DNA of 64,000 bases, taken from the NCBI RefSeq assembly GCF_000518665.1, contig NZ_JAEA01000002.1, positions 62,001 through 126,000 of the forward strand, given 5' to 3'. Position 1 is the first letter of the stretch. Each line of letters begins with the position of its first letter. This DNA comes from Microvirga flocculans ATCC BAA-817. Its GTDB lineage: Bacteria; Pseudomonadota; Alphaproteobacteria; Rhizobiales; Beijerinckiaceae. Below are positions 60,174 through 64,000 of this stretch, piece after piece. The notes beneath the pieces were generated by a model. It had not been told where the DNA came from. It searched no databases and saw nothing but the letters and a program-made list of their open reading frames with translations. A program made the position numbers and the translations under genes.

Positions 60174-61106
60174 TCAGTCGAACAGGCTCGACACCGAGCT
60201 TTCCGTCGCCGTGCGGGCGATGGCTTCGCCCATGAGGGAAGCGATGCTGATGACGCGGATGTTGTGGGCCGCCTTCACCGCCTCGGTCGGCAGGATGGAA
60301 TCGGTGATCACGAGTTCCTTCAGGCGGGAGCTCGCGATGCGGGCGACCGCGCCGCCGGAGAGCACGCCGTGGGTGATGTAGGCATAGACCTCCTTCGCGC
60401 CGTTGGCGAGGAGGGCGTCGGCGGCGTTCACCAGGGTGCCGCCGGAATCGACGATATCGTCCACGAGGATGCAGGAGCGGCCCGAGACGTCGCCGATGAT
60501 GTTCATGACTTCCGACTCACCGGGACGCTCACGGCGCTTGTCGACGATGGCGAGCTGGGCGTCGATGCGCTTGGCGAGCGCGCGGGCGCGCACCACGCCA
60601 CCCACGTCCGGGGAGACCACCATGCGGTTGCCGCCGTCGAGGCGTTCCTTGATGTCGCGCGCCAGGGTGGGGGCGGAGAACAGGTTGTCGGTGGGGATGT
60701 CGAAGAAGCCCTGGATCTGTCCGGCATGGAGATCCAGCGTCAGCACGCGGTCCACGCCCGCATGGGTGATGAGATTGGCCACGAGCTTGGCCGAGATCGG
60801 CGTGCGGCCCGACATGCGCCGGTCCTGCCGCGCATAGCCGAAATAGGGCACCACCGCCGTGATGCGCCTCGCCGAAGAGCGTCGCAGCGCATCCGTGATG
60901 ATCAGGAGTTCCATGAGATGGTCGTTCGTGGGGAACGAGGTCGACTGGATCACGAACACGTCCTCGCCGCGCACGTTCTCCTGGATCTCGACGAACACCT
61001 CCATGTCCGCGAACCGCTTCACCTGGGCCTTGGCCAGGGGAATATTGAGATAGGCGGAGATGGCCTCCGCCAGCGGACGATTGGAATTTCCCGCAACGAG
61101 CTTCAT
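60174..61106 (-). CDS. prs: Ribose-phosphate pyrophosphokinase
   Basis: The protein has 310 residues from the ATG at 61106 ([16 protein letters not shown]); an upstream in-frame start would add 32 residues unlike the family. Motifs are [40 protein letters not shown] and the PRPP-binding loop [18 protein letters not shown]. It makes PRPP from ribose 5-phosphate and ATP, the substrate for apt and pncB encoded in this window. It is cytoplasmic and seems monocistronic. Confidence 0.95.
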   Translation of the reverse strand: MKLVAGNSNRPLAEAISAYLNIPLAKAQVKRFADMEVFVEIQENVRGEDVFVIQSTSFPTNDHLMELLIITDALRRSSARRITAVVPYFGYARQDRRMSGRTPISAKLVANLITHAGVDRVLTLDLHAGQIQGFFDIPTDNLFSAPTLARDIKERLDGGNRMVVSPDVGGVVRARALAKRIDAQLAIVDKRRERPGESEVMNIIGDVSGRSCILVDDIVDSGGTLVNAADALLANGAKEVYAYITHGVLSGGAVARIASSRLKELVITDSILPTEAVKAAHNIRVISIASLMGEAIARTATESSVSSLFD

Positions 61107-61260
61107 GAAAGCAACTTTGGCTTTGTGTGACCGATAGCGCCCGCTGCGCAACGCCTTGATCCCTGCGCTGCCGGGCGCAAGGCTCTTAGCAGCGATGGGC
61201 AACCCTCACAATACGCGGAACGGACTTTGATCGTTTCCGCGCCGGATTGTTGCCATGCAA

Positions 61261-61812
61261 TCACTGCATTGCAACTTTGTTTTCGTCGTCCTCGCCCGCG
61301 GCCGGCTGAGCCTCCGCCGTCTGCAGGGGAGCATCGGCCATGGCCGGGACATCGGATGCGGCGGGCTCGGACTTGGAGGCGCTCAGGAACCGGGCGATCT
61401 CGTCCATGCTGGCCTGCGCCAGCTTGGCGAGGGCTTCCTTGTCGAGGCTCGAGATCGAGGAGGCCGGGACCGGGCGCGAGCCTTCGAGGCGCTTGGCCCG
61501 GCGCTTCTGGGAATCGAACACGTCCCAGACATAGGCCAGCCGGGTCTCCCCGTCCTCCGTCGAGGTGGAGAGATAGCCGCGAACCCGGTAGCGCGCCTCG
61601 GCGGTGGCGCCCACGAGCTCGACCTTGCGGTCGGTGGCGGCATTCGCCAGCTCGTCGGCCAGCGCGGTGCGGATCGGGGCAGGCGCGCCGTCGATGCTCT
61701 CGAGGGCGACGGGAATGCCTTCGGGCGAGCCGCTAAAGGAACTCTGGCAGGCTCCCAGAGCCGCCGTCAGCATGATTGCGGCAAGCCGCCCCGCACGCGT
61801 CATCCCTGTCAT
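61261..61812 (-). CDS. Putative lipoprotein of unknown function
   Basis: The 183-residue precursor has a lipoprotein signal with the lipobox LGAC (Cys22) after the hydrophobic stretch LAAIMLTAALGAC. The mature part has a central domain (about 45-120) with VELVGATAEARYRVRGYLST and LAYVWDVFDSQKRRAKRLEG, then an Ala/Glu-rich tail. I do not recognise a named family. The role is not assignable; an outer-membrane or periplasmic assembly function is possible. Confidence 0.65.
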   Translation of the reverse strand: MTGMTRAGRLAAIMLTAALGACQSSFSGSPEGIPVALESIDGAPAPIRTALADELANAATDRKVELVGATAEARYRVRGYLSTSTEDGETRLAYVWDVFDSQKRRAKRLEGSRPVPASSISSLDKEALAKLAQASMDEIARFLSASKSEPAASDVPAMADAPLQTAEAQPAAGEDDENKVAMQ

Positions 61813-61875
61813 TGGAGAGCCCCGTTCTTGTTCTTCGTAACGAAGTTTTAAGCTTAACGGAGCCCGGCGTCCAGA

Positions 61876-63036
61876 TCAGCCGCGCTGGCGCAGCCGGATG
61901 GCCAGGAAATCGAGGCCCAGCGAGACGAGGCCCGCCGTGAGCCCCCAGAAGGCCGAGCCGATTCCGAAGAGCGTGAGGCCGGAGGCGGTGACCGCGAGGG
62001 TCACGATGGCGGGGAAGATCTTGGAGCCTTCGGACAGAGCGGAGCCCAGGGCGCCCGCGAAGGCGCCCATCAGGGCCAGCCCCGCGACGGTCTTGATCAG
62101 TTCGGGCGGCAGTGCCGCGATCAGGCCGATTAGCGTCGCGCTGAAGGCGGCGAAGATCACGTAGGTCAGGGCGTAGAACGGCCCGACCATCCAGCGTTTG
62201 GCCGGGTCGGGATGGGTATCGGGCCCGGTGCAGATCGCTGCGGAAATGGCCGCCAGATTGCTCGTATGGGCGCCGAAGAACGCGGTCGCCACGGATGCGA
62301 GCCCGGTCACGGCCAGGATCGGCCGGGCAGATGGCCGGTAGCCGGACGCCTTGAGCACGGCGAGGCCCGGCAGGTTCTGGGACGCCATCGTCACGAGAAA
62401 GAGCGGCAATCCGAGGCCGATCAGGGCGGCAGGCTCGAAGGCGGGCCGGATGAAGGTGAGGGACGAGAGGCTGAAATCGGAGGCCGGCGGCCGGGCGAGG
62501 CCGCCGCCGAAGGCGATCCCGAGCCCGACGAACAGCACGGCCAGCACGGCGAGGGCCGGGTTGAAGAGCCGCACCACGAGGAAGATGCCGACGAGGGGCA
62601 GGACGAGGCCAGGCGCGCCTTGCGCACTCTGGAAGACCCCGACGACGAACTGAAGCAGCACGCCCGCCAGCATGGCGGCGGCGATGGAGGTGGGAATGCG
62701 CTCGATCAGTCGCCCGAACGGCTTGATGAAGGCCGCCAGCATGATGAGGCCCCCGGCGAGCAGGAAGGAGCCGACCGCCGCATGGATCGAGATCCCGGTC
62801 GAGGCCGCAATGAGAGCCGCGCCGGGCGTCGACCAGGCCGTGACCACCGGCATCCGGCACCGGACGCTCAGATAGCCGCTGGTCGCAGCCATGGAGAGGC
62901 ACAGGGCGGCGACCCAGGAGGAGGTCTGCGCCGCATCGGCACCCACGGCCTGGGCCGCGGCGATGATGAGGGCGATCGTGCTGCCGAACCCGACCAAGGC
63001 CGCGACGACGGCTGACGTTACGATCGACAGGCGCAT
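61876..63036 (-). CDS. benE: BenE-family benzoate/H+ symporter
   Basis: This 386-residue membrane protein has about twelve helices and the BenE pattern: SSWVAALCLSMAATSGYLSV with PVVTAWSTPGAALIAAS near residue 65, LPLFLVTMASQNLPGLAVLK and a gene-typical FFGAHTSNLAAISAAICTGP. It would import benzoate or a related aromatic or dicarboxylic acid with protons. No benzoate dioxygenase or catechol genes are near, so the true substrate may differ. It is divergent from uvrC. Confidence 0.88.
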   Translation of the reverse strand: MRLSIVTSAVVAALVGFGSTIALIIAAAQAVGADAAQTSSWVAALCLSMAATSGYLSVRCRMPVVTAWSTPGAALIAASTGISIHAAVGSFLLAGGLIMLAAFIKPFGRLIERIPTSIAAAMLAGVLLQFVVGVFQSAQGAPGLVLPLVGIFLVVRLFNPALAVLAVLFVGLGIAFGGGLARPPASDFSLSSLTFIRPAFEPAALIGLGLPLFLVTMASQNLPGLAVLKASGYRPSARPILAVTGLASVATAFFGAHTSNLAAISAAICTGPDTHPDPAKRWMVGPFYALTYVIFAAFSATLIGLIAALPPELIKTVAGLALMGAFAGALGSALSEGSKIFPAIVTLAVTASGLTLFGIGSAFWGLTAGLVSLGLDFLAIRLRQRG

Positions 63037-63148
63037 GATCCCCTCCGTCCTTGTCCTTTGAGCTTCGCGGTTTAGACCGAACGGAGGGGATGCGCCAGTT
63101 TCCTTAGCGGCACTTTCCTCCCGACTCCGGAGCCCTTAAATCTCCCTC

Positions 63149-64000
63149 ATGAATCGCAATACCACCAACGACGTCCCGCCGGACATTCTGGACAACGAGG
63201 AAGAGGATGAGGCCGTAGCCGTCGAAAGCGGCTCCGATGTCGAGTTCGACCTGGAGGCCCATCCCGGTTCGGTCCAGCGCGGGACCGAGGTGATCCGGCA
63301 TTTCTGGGCAACGCTTCCCAATGCGCCGGGCGTCTATCGCATGCTCGATATGAAGGGCGACGTGCTTTACGTCGGCAAGGCGAAGAGCCTGAAGAGCCGC
63401 GTGGGCTCCTATGCGCGCGGCCAGGCGCATTCCAACCGCATCGCCCGGATGATCGCCGAAACCTCGTCAATGGAGTTCGTCACCACGGCGACGGAAACCG
63501 AGGCGCTGCTCCTCGAGGCCAATCTCATCAAGCAGCTCAAGCCCCGCTACAACGTGCTTCTGCGGGACGACAAGTCGCTTCCCTATATCCTGCTCACCGC
63601 CGATCACGAGGCGCCCCAGCTCGTGAAGCATCGCGGCGCGAGAAAGCGCAAGGGCGATTACTACGGGCCCTTCGCCAGCGTCTGGGCCGTCAACCGCACC
63701 ATCAATGCGCTTCAGCGCGCGTTTCTCCTGCGCTCCTGCAACGACAGCTATTTCGAGAACCGCACGCGGCCCTGCCTGCTCTTCCAGATCAAGCGCTGCT
63801 CCGGCCCCTGCACAAACGAGATCTCGCACGAGGATTACGCCGAGCTCGTGTCCGAGGCGCGCGCGTTTCTCTCGGGCAAGTCCACGGCGGTGAAGCAGCG
63901 CATCACGGAAGAGATGCAGGCCGCCGCGGAAGAACTCGAATTCGAGCGCGCCGCACGCTGCCGCGACCGCCTGGCCGCGCTGTCGGCCATCCAGGGCGTG
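63149..64000 (+). CDS. uvrC: Excinuclease ABC subunit C, 3' end outside window
   Basis: The frame is open from the ATG at 63149 to the right edge, giving 284 of the roughly 650 residues expected. A polar acidic extension (1-45) precedes the GIY-YIG nuclease domain ([20 protein letters not shown], residues 61-80, then LKSRVGSY). [20 protein letters not shown] and [15 protein letters not shown] follow, and the UVR motif region begins near 250 ([18 protein letters not shown]). It makes the incisions of nucleotide-excision repair with UvrAB. Confidence 0.95.
   Translation, partial: MNRNTTNDVPPDILDNEEEDEAVAVESGSDVEFDLEAHPGSVQRGTEVIRHFWATLPNAPGVYRMLDMKGDVLYVGKAKSLKSRVGSYARGQAHSNRIARMIAETSSMEFVTTATETEALLLEANLIKQLKPRYNVLLRDDKSLPYILLTADHEAPQLVKHRGARKRKGDYYGPFASVWAVNRTINALQRAFLLRSCNDSYFENRTRPCLLFQIKRCSGPCTNEISHEDYAELVSEARAFLSGKSTAVKQRITEEMQAAAEELEFERAARCRDRLAALSAIQGV

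Noticed and set aside
59379-61130. 583-codon open frame on the plus strand spanning the EamA gene end and the antisense of prs
   Set aside because: It runs out of frame through one real gene and antisense through another; no family resemblance.

Overview
KIND OF ORGANISM. The window reads as ordinary chromosome of a high-GC alphaproteobacterium of the order Hyphomicrobiales (Rhizobiales), most likely near Microvirga, Methylobacterium or Bosea. The reasons are strong GC codon bias, several ABC uptake systems with periplasmic binding proteins, a petABC cluster followed by mtnP and apt, a MoxR-DUF58-DUF4159 cluster, RTX proteins, and scattered palindromic repeats. petB and petC are separate genes, not the fused fbcH of Bradyrhizobium. 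The genus is an inference from gene content only. No rRNA, tRNA, CRISPR array, prophage or insertion sequence was seen. LAYOUT 1-10 kb. A Sel1-repeat gene enters from the left edge. Two paralogous LuxR-type regulators with altered receiver domains follow. Next, on the minus strand, comes a branched-chain-amino-acid-type ABC operon (binding protein, LivG, LivF, LivH, LivM) ending in a GMC oxidoreductase. LAYOUT 10-24 kb. A succinate-semialdehyde-type dehydrogenase, a HAD phosphatase, a glycerate kinase and a CsbD protein are followed by a translationally coupled minus-strand operon mrp-mobA-tusA. After it lie a 751-residue RTX protein, a PPOX-family protein, a secreted PQQ-type sugar dehydrogenase with its own cytochrome c, pncB and pxpA. 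LAYOUT 24-33 kb. An M15/DUF882-like protein and a DUF4112 protein precede a polar amino-acid ABC system with two near-duplicate binding proteins. A FAH-family hydrolase, a metallophosphoesterase, a 39-residue orphan gene with its own terminator, a NUDIX hydrolase and a GNAT acetyltransferase complete this part. LAYOUT 33-44 kb. The minus-strand module MoxR-DUF58-DUF4159-690-residue membrane protein faces away from a tight plus-strand operon (DUF1285, CoA-type NUDIX, small membrane protein, CCA-adding enzyme). Converging on that operon is trmL-hemF. LAYOUT 44-64 kb. petABC (cytochrome bc1) leads into a 2H phosphoesterase, mtnP, a small membrane protein, apt and an HD-domain nucleotidase. Then come a double-MaoC hydratase, a second sugar dehydrogenase fused to RTX repeats and broken by a frameshift, endonuclease V, truncated haemoglobin, a 50-residue membrane protein, ychF-pth-rplY, a divergent marR/EamA-exporter pair, prs, a lipoprotein, a BenE transporter and the 5' part of uvrC. 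HOW IT WORKS TOGETHER. Most content is housekeeping: purine salvage (mtnP, apt, prs), translation (cca, trmL, ychF, pth, rplY), respiration (petABC, hemF), DNA repair (nfi, uvrC) and solute uptake. No clearly undescribed multi-gene system is present. The most unusual items are a two-module palindromic repeat whose modules change relative orientation between copies, the frameshifted RTX dehydrogenase, the paired degenerate-receiver regulators with a shared upstream element, and two tiny genes with striking local RNA structures.
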